In this document: positions 16,715 to 24,653 of the stretch, in pieces | Layout of the letters: each line of letters starts with the position of its first letter | How positions within the stretch are numbered: the first letter of the stretch is position 1 | Origin: Rhodovulum sp. P5 | Lineage (GTDB): Bacteria; Pseudomonadota; Alphaproteobacteria; Rhodobacterales; Rhodobacteraceae | Direction of reading: 5' to 3' | Length of the DNA: 64,000 nt | Assembly: GCF_002079305.1 (NCBI RefSeq) | Contig: NZ_CP015039.1 | Span: 248,001-312,000, forward strand | Program-made: the position numbers and the translations under genes | Notes under the pieces: generated by a model | Database searches by the model: none | The model's input: only the letters and a program-made list of their open reading frames with translations | Told to the model about the DNA's origin: nothing

Positions 16715-17956
16715 CTATTGCGACCCGGCGTCGCCCTCCGTCAGGCCCTGTTCAAGCTGGGCGAGCGCCACGGCAAGGTCGGGATCGGCCTGAAGATCGG
16801 CAAGCTGGTACTTCTCGGTCAGCGCGTCGGCGGACAGTTCGACATTCTTGGCGACCTGTGCCCCCGCCAATGCGGGTCCATAGGTCTGGCCGTTGACCGC
16901 GAAATAGACCGACCCGGAATTGCCCGCGCGCAGGCGCGGCGCCTCTTCGGTTTCGGGCAGGACATAGCGTTCGCCCGCATCGAGTATCTTTTCCAAAAGA
17001 ACGGTGCCATCCGCCGCCGAGACGCGAACCCAGGCCGGACGCACGGCCAGAATGGCGACCTCGGGCCGGGTGTTTTCGGCAACGACCCGAACCGATGTGT
17101 CGCGCGGCGGCGTTCCACCGGCCAGCGGGCGTTCGACATAGATGGTTTCGGCACCGGGCGCGGCGCGGGCGATCCGGCGTACCGGGTCCTCCGACACCAG
17201 AATGCCGATCTCGCCGGGGTCGAGCGTTGCAATCGGGCCGTCGCGGGCGACCATCACGGGTTTGTCCAGCGCCTGCGGGCGATAAAGCCGGTCCAGATCC
17301 TCGGTCGACGGCGGGGTCACCGACATGTCGGCGGTGACGACATCATTCACCTGGTCAAGCGGATCCACATCGACGATCAGCCCGGGTTGCTGATCGATCG
17401 GGGCCAGCTTGACCTGCTGGATTTCCTTCAGCACCGACCAGCCGCCATAGCCAAGCGCGGTGGTCAGGGCGAGCAGCACAAGGCTCGACCCGATGGCACC
17501 GGGTTCGATCCGCAGCGGGAAGTTTTCTTTCCGGGGTGCGAACAGCCCGTTGGGATCGGCAAACGGGTCGCGGCCCTTCGCCGTGCTTTTCGACGAGGTG
17601 GTCTTGGTGCCCGAGACGTTGGATTCGACGGTGTCGCTGGTCGCGAACGCGCCCTCTTCGCAGAAGCGGCGATAAGCCCATTCCGCGTCGAGCCCAAGGT
17701 ATCGGGCATAGGACCGCACGTAACCCGCGATGAAGCCGGGCGTTTCGAACGCGGCCGGATCGGCGTTTTCGATGGCTGCGATGTATGTCGCCCGGATCTT
17801 GAGTTCACGCTGAACATCAAGCAGCGACTTCCCCAAGGTTGCACGTTCACCGCGCATGACATCGCCGAGCCGAAGCTCGAACTCGTCAAACCCCTTGGGG
17901 GTAGATACCTCTTGAGAGCCCTCAGCCGTGCCTCGCGGCTGCCTGCGCCTTATCAT
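16715..17956 (-). CDS. rodZ: RodZ-like helix-turn-helix membrane protein
   Basis: A 413-residue bitopic protein. A cytoplasmic HTH_25 domain ([39 protein letters not shown]) is followed by a linker, a membrane segment near residues 155-175, and a periplasmic DUF4115 domain ([33 protein letters not shown]). RodZ binds MreB and helps set rod shape. Order with ispG downstream is common in alphaproteobacteria. Start at 17956 is the first ATG; the helical domain begins around residue 40. Confidence 0.85.
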   Translation of the reverse strand: MIRRRQPRGTAEGSQEVSTPKGFDEFELRLGDVMRGERATLGKSLLDVQRELKIRATYIAAIENADPAAFETPGFIAGYVRSYARYLGLDAEWAYRRFCEEGAFATSDTVESNVSGTKTTSSKSTAKGRDPFADPNGLFAPRKENFPLRIEPGAIGSSLVLLALTTALGYGGWSVLKEIQQVKLAPIDQQPGLIVDVDPLDQVNDVVTADMSVTPPSTEDLDRLYRPQALDKPVMVARDGPIATLDPGEIGILVSEDPVRRIARAAPGAETIYVERPLAGGTPPRDTSVRVVAENTRPEVAILAVRPAWVRVSAADGTVLLEKILDAGERYVLPETEEAPRLRAGNSGSVYFAVNGQTYGPALAGAQVAKNVELSADALTEKYQLADLQADPDLAVALAQLEQGLTEGDAGSQ

Positions 17957-17993
17957 ATGTACTGCCCCGTGCCTGCCTGTGTGTCCCCGGTTT

Positions 17994-18023
17994 AGGACGG
18001 CGACGCAAGGGAATCGCCGTCCT
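17994..18023. terminator. Hairpin downstream of hemA
   Basis: Perfect 10-bp stem AGGACGGCGA (17994-18003) with TCGCCGTCCT (18014-18023) and a 10-base loop, about 55 bases after the hemA stop and just before the RodZ-like gene. On the hemA strand it is not followed by T residues, so it may be a weak terminator or mRNA-stabilising hairpin. Confidence 0.45.
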
Positions 18024-18075
18024 TCTTAAGAGATCGTATCACAAGCACGCGAGCCATGCACCCGCGGAAGCAGTG

Positions 18076-19299
18076 TTATGCGGTCAGTTCGGCGCGATTC
18101 AGCGCACACTGCGACCAGAGCTCGTCCATCGCGCGGATCAGGTGATCCATCTGCTCGGGCGAATGCACCGGCGACGGGGTAAAGCGCAGACGCTCCGTCC
18201 CGCGCGGCACGGTCGGGTAGTTGATCGGCTGAACATAGATGCCATAGCCCTCAAGCAGCATGTCCGAGATGCGCTTGGTGTGGACCGGATCGCCCACGAT
18301 CAGCGGCACGATGTGGCTGCCGTGGTCGATGACCGGCATGCCCAGACCCTTGAACCGGGCCTTCATGACGCGTGCGCGGTCCTGGTGCTGTTCACGCAGG
18401 CTGCTGTCGGTCTTGAGGTGGCGCACCGATGCGGCCGCCCCGGCGGCCACGGTGGGCGGCAGCGAGGTGGAGAAGATGAAGCCCGGCGCGTAGGAGCGCA
18501 CGGCGTCACACATTTTCGCCGACGACGCGATATAGCCGCCGAACACGCCATAGGCTTTGGCGAGGGTGCCGTTGATGATGTCGATGCGATGCATGAGGTT
18601 GTCACGCTCGCACACGCCGGCGCCGCGGGGGCCGTACATGCCGACGGCGTGCACCTCGTCGATATAGGTCAGCGCGCCGAATTCGTCGGCCAGGTCGCAG
18701 ATTTCCTCGATCGGGCCAAAGTCGCCATCCATCGAGTAAACCGATTCAAAGGCGATGACGATCGGGCGGCCCTTCTCGATCTTCTCAAGGATTTCACGCA
18801 GATGGGCGACATCGTTGTGACGGAAGATGTGCTTTTCACAGCGTCCGCGGCGAATGCCCTGGATCATCGAGGCGTGGTTCAGTTCGTCCGAGACGATCAC
18901 GAGGTTCGGGAACAGGACCGGAAGGGTGGAGAGGGTCGCGTCGTTGGCGTTATAGGCGGAGGTGAAGATAAGCCCCGCCTCTTTCTGGTGCAGGTCGGCG
19001 ATCTCGGCCTCCAGCGCCTTGTGATAGACCGTGGTGCCAGAGATGTTGCGCGTGCCGCCGGACCCGGCGCCGGTGGCTTCCAGCGCTTCGTGCATCGCGC
19101 TGAGCACAACGGGGTGCTGGCCCATGCCCAGATAGTCGTTACCGCACCACACGGTGATATCCTGCTGCTCGCCATCCGGGCGGCTCCAGACCGCTTCGGG
19201 GAACGCGCCCTTGCGCCGCTCGATATCGATGAAGGTGCGATAGCGACCTTCTTCGTGCAGGCTGTTGATGGCGCCGTCCAGTGCTGCGGAATAGTCCAA
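18076..19299 (-). CDS. hemA: 5-aminolevulinate synthase, TTG start
   Basis: A 407-residue PLP enzyme condensing glycine and succinyl-CoA, the first step of haem (and any bacteriochlorophyll) synthesis by the C4 route. Landmarks are [66 protein letters not shown], and the PLP lysine in [14 protein letters not shown] (about residue 248). I chose TTG at 19299 because it gives the conserved (M)DYSAAL start, has GGAG 8-10 bases upstream and gives exactly 407 residues, the length I know for Rhodobacter HemA. Upstream lies a candidate FNR-controlled promoter. Confidence 0.95.
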   Translation of the reverse strand: MDYSAALDGAINSLHEEGRYRTFIDIERRKGAFPEAVWSRPDGEQQDITVWCGNDYLGMGQHPVVLSAMHEALEATGAGSGGTRNISGTTVYHKALEAEIADLHQKEAGLIFTSAYNANDATLSTLPVLFPNLVIVSDELNHASMIQGIRRGRCEKHIFRHNDVAHLREILEKIEKGRPIVIAFESVYSMDGDFGPIEEICDLADEFGALTYIDEVHAVGMYGPRGAGVCERDNLMHRIDIINGTLAKAYGVFGGYIASSAKMCDAVRSYAPGFIFSTSLPPTVAAGAAASVRHLKTDSSLREQHQDRARVMKARFKGLGMPVIDHGSHIVPLIVGDPVHTKRISDMLLEGYGIYVQPINYPTVPRGTERLRFTPSPVHSPEQMDHLIRAMDELWSQCALNRAELTA

Positions 19300-19749
19300 C
19301 GGGTCTCTCCTTCGTTTTCGGGCACTCCGGCCCTTTTGCCCTTCCACTTTGCCCGCTGTGCGGGTCCTGGTCCGGGCTACCCCCGCATTGACGGGGTTTT
19401 GGTTTTACCCTTCGACACCTGCCCCTGAACCCCGGTCCGGCCCGAGGGATGGTGCCGCTCTCGTTCTCCCTGTCCGTCTTTCATATTCGAAAAACGCCAG
19501 ATGTCTAAGCGCGATGCTGACGAAATGTCCAATCCTTTGCGCCGGATTGCCGCATTTTCTGCGTCTGGCGTTCCGATCGGAAACCTTGTCCTTGCGGAAC
19601 CGACAAACGTTCGAAACGCGGCCCGAATCCTTCGGGTGCCGTTCGCGCGCGTCGCGTGATCTGAACCATAGCGACGTTCTGCGCGCTTGAACATTGATTT
19701 CTGTCAATCTGGTTAGACAGATTGTCTGTAAACCCGCGTAGACACATCC
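19300..19749 (-). other. Long upstream region of hemA without a supported gene
   Basis: 450 bases between hemA and the upstream small exported protein gene. Open frames here show no domain, ribosome site or codon pattern that I trust. The part at 19659-19707 holds a promoter-like arrangement with an FNR-type box, which would leave a leader of about 360 nt before the TTG start. Confidence 0.6.
19665..19707 (-). promoter_or_regulatory. Candidate FNR/FnrL-activated hemA promoter
   Basis: On the minus strand, TTGAC-AGAA-ATCAA (19707 to 19694) matches the FNR consensus TTGAT-N4-ATCAA at 9 of 10 fixed bases. A -10-like TATGGT lies at 19670-19665. With a start near 19658-19659 the box centre is at about -41.5 to -42, the class II FNR geometry. 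Rhodobacter hemA is known to be oxygen-regulated through FnrL. The start point is inferred. Confidence 0.65.
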
Positions 19750-20331
19750 CTAGCGGTCGGCCACGACCACCCGGCAATCGGTCGCCCCGGGATGGGCCCC
19801 GCAGGCCGACAGGGCCGATGCAGCCGCCCCCGCCCCCTTTTGCACGGCCCATTTCCCCGTCATGGGCGAGATCGCCAGCGCCTTTTCCCCGCCACCGCGG
19901 CCGTATTCCTTGCGCAGTCCCGCCGTCGCCGCGGCGCTGAGGGTCAGGGGCCGGTCCGTCCAGCCCTTCGGCACCACCTCGGCCGCGATCACGCAGGGCT
20001 TGCCCCCCTTGCGGACCGAATCGCACTGCGCCAGGGCGGCGCGGCGGGCCGAGGCCACATCGTGAAAGTTGGTCGCCGCAAGCGTGGCGTTGGACACCAG
20101 CCCCTCTGACGGGGCCACGGCGATGGCGGCGTAGTAGGCCTGCCGCTTCCCGGCGAAGACCAGCGCCTTGCGATCCTGTTCGGACAGGAAGTCATAGGGA
20201 ACGATCCGGACCTCGACCTTCTTGGTCCCGAATACCAGCTTCCGGGCGGTCTTTCCGTCCACCGGCTCTGCCCCGGCCACGCTGGCAAGGCAAAGCGCAA
20301 GCGCGGCCCCTGCTGCTCCGATCCGTTTCAT
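19750..20331 (-). CDS. Small exported protein with DUF4189-like pattern
   Basis: A 193-residue protein with a signal peptide (IGAAGAALALCLASVAGA). The body has two similar blocks, each an Ala-rich helix ending in Cys-x-x-C-like spacing (AALAQCDSVRKGGKPCVIAAEV and SALSACGAHPGATDCRVVVADR), resembling DUF4189 repeats with paired cysteines. No enzymatic motif. It lies upstream of hemA on the same strand; any label as an aminolevulinate enzyme would be carry-over from that neighbour. Start at 20331 begins the signal peptide. Confidence 0.7.
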   Translation of the reverse strand: MKRIGAAGAALALCLASVAGAEPVDGKTARKLVFGTKKVEVRIVPYDFLSEQDRKALVFAGKRQAYYAAIAVAPSEGLVSNATLAATNFHDVASARRAALAQCDSVRKGGKPCVIAAEVVPKGWTDRPLTLSAAATAGLRKEYGRGGGEKALAISPMTGKWAVQKGAGAAASALSACGAHPGATDCRVVVADR

Positions 20332-20459
20332 CGCATCCCTTCCGTTCTTTTCATCCCGGTCAAAGCCTACCCTGCCGGCATCCCCGTCGCCACCCCTCTG
20401 GACGGCCCGGTTCGGGCTGCTAGGCTTTCCCACAACCCGACACTGACGGAGCCCCCAAG

Positions 20460-21833
20460 ATGACCCTCGATCCCGTGCTGAGCCGAATCGATGCCGATCT
20501 GCCGCAAGCCCTCGACCGGCTGATGGCGCTCTTGCGCATCCCCTCGATCTCGACCGACCCGATGCATGCCGCCGATTGCGCAAAGGCCGCGGACTGGCTG
20601 GCCGAGGATCTGCGGGCCATCGGCTTTGACGCCGCGCCCCATGTCACCCCCGGCCATCCGATGGTGGTGGGCAAGGGCGGCGACACCGGGCCGAACCTGC
20701 TGTTTTACGGCCATTACGACGTGCAGCCCGTCGATCCGCTGGACCTTTGGGATCGCGACCCGTTCGACCCGGCGCTGGAGGACACGCCGGCGGGCAAGGT
20801 GATCCGCGCCCGCGGCGCCTCTGACGACAAGGGCCAGTTGATGACCGTTGTGGAGGCCTGCCGGGCTTGGAAGGCGGTAAACGGCACCCTGCCCGCCCGC
20901 ATCACCATGTTCTTCGAGGGGGAGGAGGAATCGGGCTCGCCCTCTCTCGTGCCGTTCCTGAAGGACAATGCGGGGATGCTGACCTCCGACATCGCGCTGA
21001 TCTGCGACACGGGGCTGTTCGACGCGAAAACCCCCGCCATCGTCACCATGCTGCGCGGGCTTCTGGGGGAAGAGGTCACGATTACCGGCCCCGATCTGGA
21101 CCTGCATTCGGGCATGTATGGCGGCGCGGCGATGAACCCGATCCGCGCGCTTGCCGGGATCATCGCGGCCCTGCATGACGACACGGGCCGGATCACCGTT
21201 CCCGGCTTTTATGACGGCGTGCCCGAATTGCCCAAGGCGGTGGCCGCCCAATGGCAGGGTCTGGGCTTCGATGCCGGCGAATTTCTTGGTGCCGTGGGGC
21301 TGTCGACCCCGGCGGGCGAGCAGGATCGCAGCGCGCTGGAAATGATCTGGTCGCGTCCCACCTGCGAGGTCAACGGGATCACCGGCGGCTATACCGGCGC
21401 GGGCTTCAAGACCGTGCTGCCGTCGAAGGCCAGCGCCAAGATCAGCTTCCGCCTTGTCGGCCAGCAGGACCCGCTAAAGATTCGCGAGGCCTTTCGCGCC
21501 ATGGTCCGGGAGATGCTGCCGCCCGATTGCACCGCCGAATTCGCCGATCACGGCGCCTCCCCCGCCGCGCAGATGGCCATCGGCGACCCGGCCTTCGAAA
21601 AGGCGCGGCAGGCGCTGTCCGACGAATGGCCGAACCCCGCGGCCTATGTCGGCTGCGGCGGCTCGATCCCGGTGGCGGGCTATTTCAAGGAGGTACTGGG
21701 GATGGATTCGATGCTGATCGGCTTTGGCCGCGACAACGACGCGATTCACTCCCCGAACGAGAAATACGACGTGGAGAGTTTCCACAAGGGCATCCGAAGC
21801 TGGGCAAGGATCCTGGCGGCGCTGGCGGGCTGA
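20460..21833 (+). CDS. M20-family metallopeptidase (dipeptidase type)
   Basis: A 457-residue zinc peptidase of the M20/M25/M40 group. The metal site is visible as FYGHYDVQPVD, RGASDDKGQ, the catalytic FFEGEEESGS and DTGLFD, and the terminal histidine in DNDAIHSPNEKYDVESF. The dimerisation domain insert contains GPDLDLHSGMYGGAAMNPI, seen in carnosinase/CNDP-like dipeptidases. The start has GGAG upstream. A degraded copy of its final codons is found 145 bases downstream. Substrate not predictable beyond small peptides or acylated amino acids. Confidence 0.88.
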   Translation: MTLDPVLSRIDADLPQALDRLMALLRIPSISTDPMHAADCAKAADWLAEDLRAIGFDAAPHVTPGHPMVVGKGGDTGPNLLFYGHYDVQPVDPLDLWDRDPFDPALEDTPAGKVIRARGASDDKGQLMTVVEACRAWKAVNGTLPARITMFFEGEEESGSPSLVPFLKDNAGMLTSDIALICDTGLFDAKTPAIVTMLRGLLGEEVTITGPDLDLHSGMYGGAAMNPIRALAGIIAALHDDTGRITVPGFYDGVPELPKAVAAQWQGLGFDAGEFLGAVGLSTPAGEQDRSALEMIWSRPTCEVNGITGGYTGAGFKTVLPSKASAKISFRLVGQQDPLKIREAFRAMVREMLPPDCTAEFADHGASPAAQMAIGDPAFEKARQALSDEWPNPAAYVGCGGSIPVAGYFKEVLGMDSMLIGFGRDNDAIHSPNEKYDVESFHKGIRSWARILAALAG

Positions 21834-21851
21834 GCCCCGGCGCGGGCCCGT
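21781..21851 (+). repeat. Direct repeat copy 1 (3' end of M20 gene)
   Basis: 71 bases covering the last codons and stop of the M20 peptidase gene. Repeated at 21926-21996 with about nine mismatches by my count. Confidence 0.85.
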
Positions 21852-21925
21852 GGAAACTCTACGCGGGCTCCGCCCGTTCGCCGCGCGAAGGCGCCCCCGG
21901 CGCCTTCACAAGAATCGCGGCTCAC

Positions 21926-21996
21926 TCCACAAGGGCATCAGAAGCTGGGCGCGAATCCTGGCGTCGATGGCGGGCTGAGCCCAAGCGCGGGTCCGT
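21926..21996 (+). repeat. Direct repeat copy 2, decayed duplicate of the M20 gene end
   Basis: Imperfect copy of 21781-21851, including a second version of the codons for HKGIRSWARIL and the TGA. It is not linked to any upstream coding frame, so it is a remnant of a tandem duplication, not a gene. Confidence 0.85.
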
Positions 21997-22006
21997 TGAT
22001 GCCAGA

Positions 22007-22033
22007 TGCGAAGGTGCCTGATGCACCTTCGCA
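22007..22033. terminator. Perfect 11-bp hairpin between convergent genes
   Basis: Stem TGCGAAGGTGC (22007-22017) and GCACCTTCGCA (22023-22033) with a CTGAT loop. It lies between the convergent M20 peptidase and VPLPA-CTERM genes and could terminate either. No T-run follows. Confidence 0.45.
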
Positions 22034-22179
22034 GGAAGCGCCGTTCTACAGGCTTTGATAACAGGCTTACGGGGTATGAAATCCCGCGAGCCCGCCGAAA
22101 GGTGTGGAGAGCACCGACCGGTGACCGCCTCAGTCTGCTTTCGCAACGCGGCGCTCCCCACGGATGAAAGGCCCGGAGG

Positions 22180-22752
22180 CTACTTTCCTTTACGCGACGC
22201 CAAACGGGCCATGCCTGCGACCCCGCAGACAAGAAGAAGACCAGAGGCAGGAACCGGGACGGTCGGCGCGGTCAAGGTCCCCGGCGCCTCGAACTTGGCG
22301 AAAAGCCAGTTGTACGGCGAAACCGAATGGTCAAAGTCAAGTTCCCCGGAGAAATCGGCAAAGCGCATCCAGGGGGCATCGCTGGTGTCATGACCGACTT
22401 GTTCGGCATAGAACCTGTCGATCGTCACGGTGTGTACCAGCCACAGAACCTCGGAGGTTCCGTCCGAGATTTCCGGGGTTGTGGGTTCGGCGTTCAGAAC
22501 AGACATGATGGCATCTGCCGCGGCATCGGCGTCCGTCTCATTGCCCAGGAAGTGCGGGTCGCCGCCTCCATAGATGTCCAGATAGCTGCCGCCGACGAAA
22601 TGCACATCATAAACGGATCCGTCGAACGAGAAATCCGTGATCCCAAGCGCATTTCCGGACATCGGGTTGTACAAGACGTCAGCCGAAGACGGCACGGCAA
22701 GTGCGGCAAATGCGGCAGCGGCAACCAGCCTGAAACGAAAGTCTTTTCTCAT
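22180..22752 (-). CDS. VPLPA-CTERM surface protein, unknown function
   Basis: A 190-residue secreted protein. Signal peptide (RLVAAAAFAALAVPSSA), an acidic Gly/Asp-rich body, and a C-terminal sorting tail of VPVPASGLLLVCGVAGMARL followed by ASRKGK, the pattern of VPLPA-CTERM (PEP-CTERM-like) anchors processed by exosortases. The start has a perfect AAGGAGG. The body contains no family I recognise. No exosortase is present in this window. A second protein with this tail is at 55932-56618. Confidence 0.78.
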   Translation of the reverse strand: MRKDFRFRLVAAAAFAALAVPSSADVLYNPMSGNALGITDFSFDGSVYDVHFVGGSYLDIYGGGDPHFLGNETDADAAADAIMSVLNAEPTTPEISDGTSEVLWLVHTVTIDRFYAEQVGHDTSDAPWMRFADFSGELDFDHSVSPYNWLFAKFEAPGTLTAPTVPVPASGLLLVCGVAGMARLASRKGK

Positions 22753-22929
22753 TATTTCCTCCTTGGGCGTTCATTCAGATTCGAATTGAACTGAACTGCA
22801 TTTTTGGCCCGGCCCAGACCTCCTGCGGGAACGGGTTGACCCAAGGTAAGATACGCCTTGTCGAGACGTCCAGAAGATTCCTGAGAGAGGGGCGGCAGTT
22901 CACCTGTGGTCGTGAAGCAGGTGCGCGCT

Positions 22930-23151
22930 TTATCGGCTGACGACCATCCGGCCAACTTTGGCCATCAACAGAAGCCACGGCGCGCCATGCAGGCACAGAT
23001 CGAAGAGATCGATGCCGCGGCGCAACTCTCCGGCCGCCAGCATCTTCAGCTTTTCCCAGATATGCGGCTCCGGCAGGAACGGGGCCAGCCCGATGCTCAG
23101 CGCCATGACCACGACCAGCGACAGGGGCAGTTCATCGAGAAAGCGGGACAT
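22930..23151 (-). CDS. Small two-helix membrane protein
   Basis: A 73-residue protein, MSRFLDELPLSLVVVMAL at the start, with hydrophobic segments at about residues 8-26 and 54-66, separated by EPHIWEKLKMLAAGEL. Short proteins of this pattern are found in Rhodobacteraceae, sometimes labelled RND transporter, but nothing here supports pump function. It begins 29 bases after the tRNA-Asp pair on the same strand and might be co-transcribed with it. Confidence 0.65.
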   Translation of the reverse strand: MSRFLDELPLSLVVVMALSIGLAPFLPEPHIWEKLKMLAAGELRRGIDLFDLCLHGAPWLLLMAKVGRMVVSR

Positions 23152-23180
23152 GGATATTCCGGAAAACTTGGGGGGGAAAG

Positions 23181-23257
23181 TGGCGCGGTTGACGGGGCTC
23201 GAACCCGCGACCCCCGGCGTGACAGGCCGGTACTCTAACCAACTGAGCTACAACCGC
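23181..23257 (-). tRNA. tRNA-Asp(GUC), second of two
   Basis: 77 nt including encoded CCA. The acceptor GCGGTTG pairs with CAACCGC, the D arm contains AGCTCAGTTGGTTAGAG, the anticodon loop CTGTCAC gives GUC, and the T arm contains GGTTCGAGCC. Identical to the copy at 23288-23364, from which it is separated by 30 bases. Confidence 0.97.
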
Positions 23258-23287
23258 GCATCGCATCGGGTTCGGTCTGGAAGGCGG

Positions 23288-23364
23288 TGGCGCGGTTGAC
23301 GGGGCTCGAACCCGCGACCCCCGGCGTGACAGGCCGGTACTCTAACCAACTGAGCTACAACCGC
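23288..23364 (-). tRNA. tRNA-Asp(GUC), first of two
   Basis: 77 nt including CCA, identical in sequence to the downstream copy, with anticodon GUC. It is the promoter-proximal member of a tandem pair; the promoter at 23397-23425 should drive both. Confidence 0.97.
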
Positions 23365-23396
23365 AGCGCCTTCCGGGCTTGCCCGGCGTGAGGTGC

Positions 23397-23425
23397 CTTT
23401 TATGCGGCGGTGAAACCGGCGTCAA
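23397..23425 (-). promoter_or_regulatory. Sigma-70 type promoter of the tRNA-Asp pair
   Basis: On the minus strand, TTGACG (23425-23420), a 17-base spacer, then TAAAAG (23402-23397). The transcript would start near 23390, about 26 bases before the mature tRNA 5' end. GC-rich bases follow the -10, as in stringently controlled stable-RNA promoters. Confidence 0.75.
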
Positions 23426-23485
23426 GCACCGACCGCCGCGAATTTCCGACCTTTCTCAATCCCCTTTCCATTGCGGGCCGTCCGC

Positions 23486-24427
23486 TCAGGACCACGGGCC
23501 CTTGCGTTCGGGCGCTCGCGCCGTTGCCCGCCCCGCCCAGGGACCGGCCGCCCCCTGTACCGGACCCCGCGCAGGCCGTGCCGCCGGCGTCGGCTTGCCG
23601 GCCATCGCCTCCAGCGCGGCAATGCGGTTTTCGGTGTTGGGGTGGGTGGAAAACAGGTTGTCGATCTTGTGCGCATGAAGCGGGTTGATGATGAACATAT
23701 GCGCGGTGGCGGGGTTGCGCTCTGCCACGTGGTTGTCGATCCGCTCTGCCGCGGTCTGGATGCCGCGCAGGGCAGAGGCCAGCCACAGCGGATTGCCGCA
23801 GATCTCGGCCCCCACGCGGTCGGCCTCGTATTCCCGGGTGCGGCTGATCGCCATCTGCACCAGCCCCGCCGCCATCGGCGCCAGAATCGCCATCGCAAGC
23901 GTCCCGACAAACCCCATCTGGTTGTCGCGGTTGCCACCGAAGAACAGCGCGAAGTTCGCAATCGCGGAGATCGCCCCGGCGAAGGTCGCCGTCACGGTCA
24001 TGATCGCGGTGTCGCGGTTCTTGATATGCGCCAGTTCATGGGCGACGACGCCGGCGATCTCTTCCCGGCTCAGACGTTGCAGCAGCCCCGTTGTGACGGC
24101 CACCGCCGCGTTTTCGGGGTTGCGGCCGGTGGCAAAGGCGTTCGGCTGGGGCTGATCGATGATATAGACCGCGGGCATCGGCATGTCGGCCCGGCGCACC
24201 AGCCCCGCCACCATGTCGTAAAGCCCGGTGCGGTCGCCGGGGCCGATGACCTGCGCATTATACATGCGCATCACCATCTTGTCGGATCCCCACCAGGTGA
24301 AGACGTTCATCCCCGCGGCAAAGACCAGCGCCAGCACCATGCCGGCACCACCACCGATCAGATAGCCAAGCCCCATGAACAGGGCTGTCATCGCCGCCAT
24401 CAGCATTGCGGTTTTCATGTAGGACAT
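23486..24427 (-). CDS. htpX: HtpX-type membrane zinc protease
   Basis: A 313-residue M48 integral membrane protease that degrades damaged membrane proteins. N-terminal helices ([19 protein letters not shown] and [17 protein letters not shown]), substrate region [19 protein letters not shown], zinc motif [14 protein letters not shown] (about residue 130), further helices, then [15 protein letters not shown] with the third ligand. A Pro/Ala-rich C-terminal tail follows [13 protein letters not shown] 24427 is preceded by GAGG at good spacing; ATG 24418 is an alternative. Often heat-shock or envelope-stress induced. Confidence 0.93.
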   Translation of the reverse strand: MSYMKTAMLMAAMTALFMGLGYLIGGGAGMVLALVFAAGMNVFTWWGSDKMVMRMYNAQVIGPGDRTGLYDMVAGLVRRADMPMPAVYIIDQPQPNAFATGRNPENAAVAVTTGLLQRLSREEIAGVVAHELAHIKNRDTAIMTVTATFAGAISAIANFALFFGGNRDNQMGFVGTLAMAILAPMAAGLVQMAISRTREYEADRVGAEICGNPLWLASALRGIQTAAERIDNHVAERNPATAHMFIINPLHAHKIDNLFSTHPNTENRIAALEAMAGKPTPAARPARGPVQGAAGPWAGRATARAPERKGPWS

Positions 24428-24653
24428 GCCCAAGACCTCATTCTTTCACAGATACCTTGCAGGTGGGGACGTCGCCCCCCTTGCTTTGCCCTTCATATTG
24501 GGCGGCAGGGCTGCGCTGCCAAGAGTTTGGCCCCGACTGCCGTCGCTCTCATCCGCCCTGGAAGGCCCTTTCGCGGCATGTGCGTGTCGCCACGCGCGGA
24601 TTGTCGGCTCAGGCGGAGGTGGTTGATGACGTCAGGCCCTGACCCCGCCGGTT

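Larger units (their letters stand above)
21834..22179. other. Intergenic region with decayed duplication and a hairpin
   Basis: About 346 bases without a supported gene. It holds the second copy of the M20 3' end (21926-21996), then a perfect 11-bp stem TGCGAAGGTGC / GCACCTTCGCA (22007-22033), then about 145 bases in which I recognise nothing. Confidence 0.7.

Noticed and set aside
19377..19694. Open frame of 105 codons in the hemA leader
   Set aside because: Overlaps the predicted promoter, Arg-rich with no domain, no ribosome site.
21724..21978. Open frame ending in the second copy of the M20 3' repeat
   Set aside because: Out of frame with the M20 gene upstream and without a ribosome site; the repeat is a remnant.
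23181..23364. Repeated 77-base unit considered as a CRISPR or mobile repeat
   Set aside because: Both units fold as complete tRNA-Asp genes.
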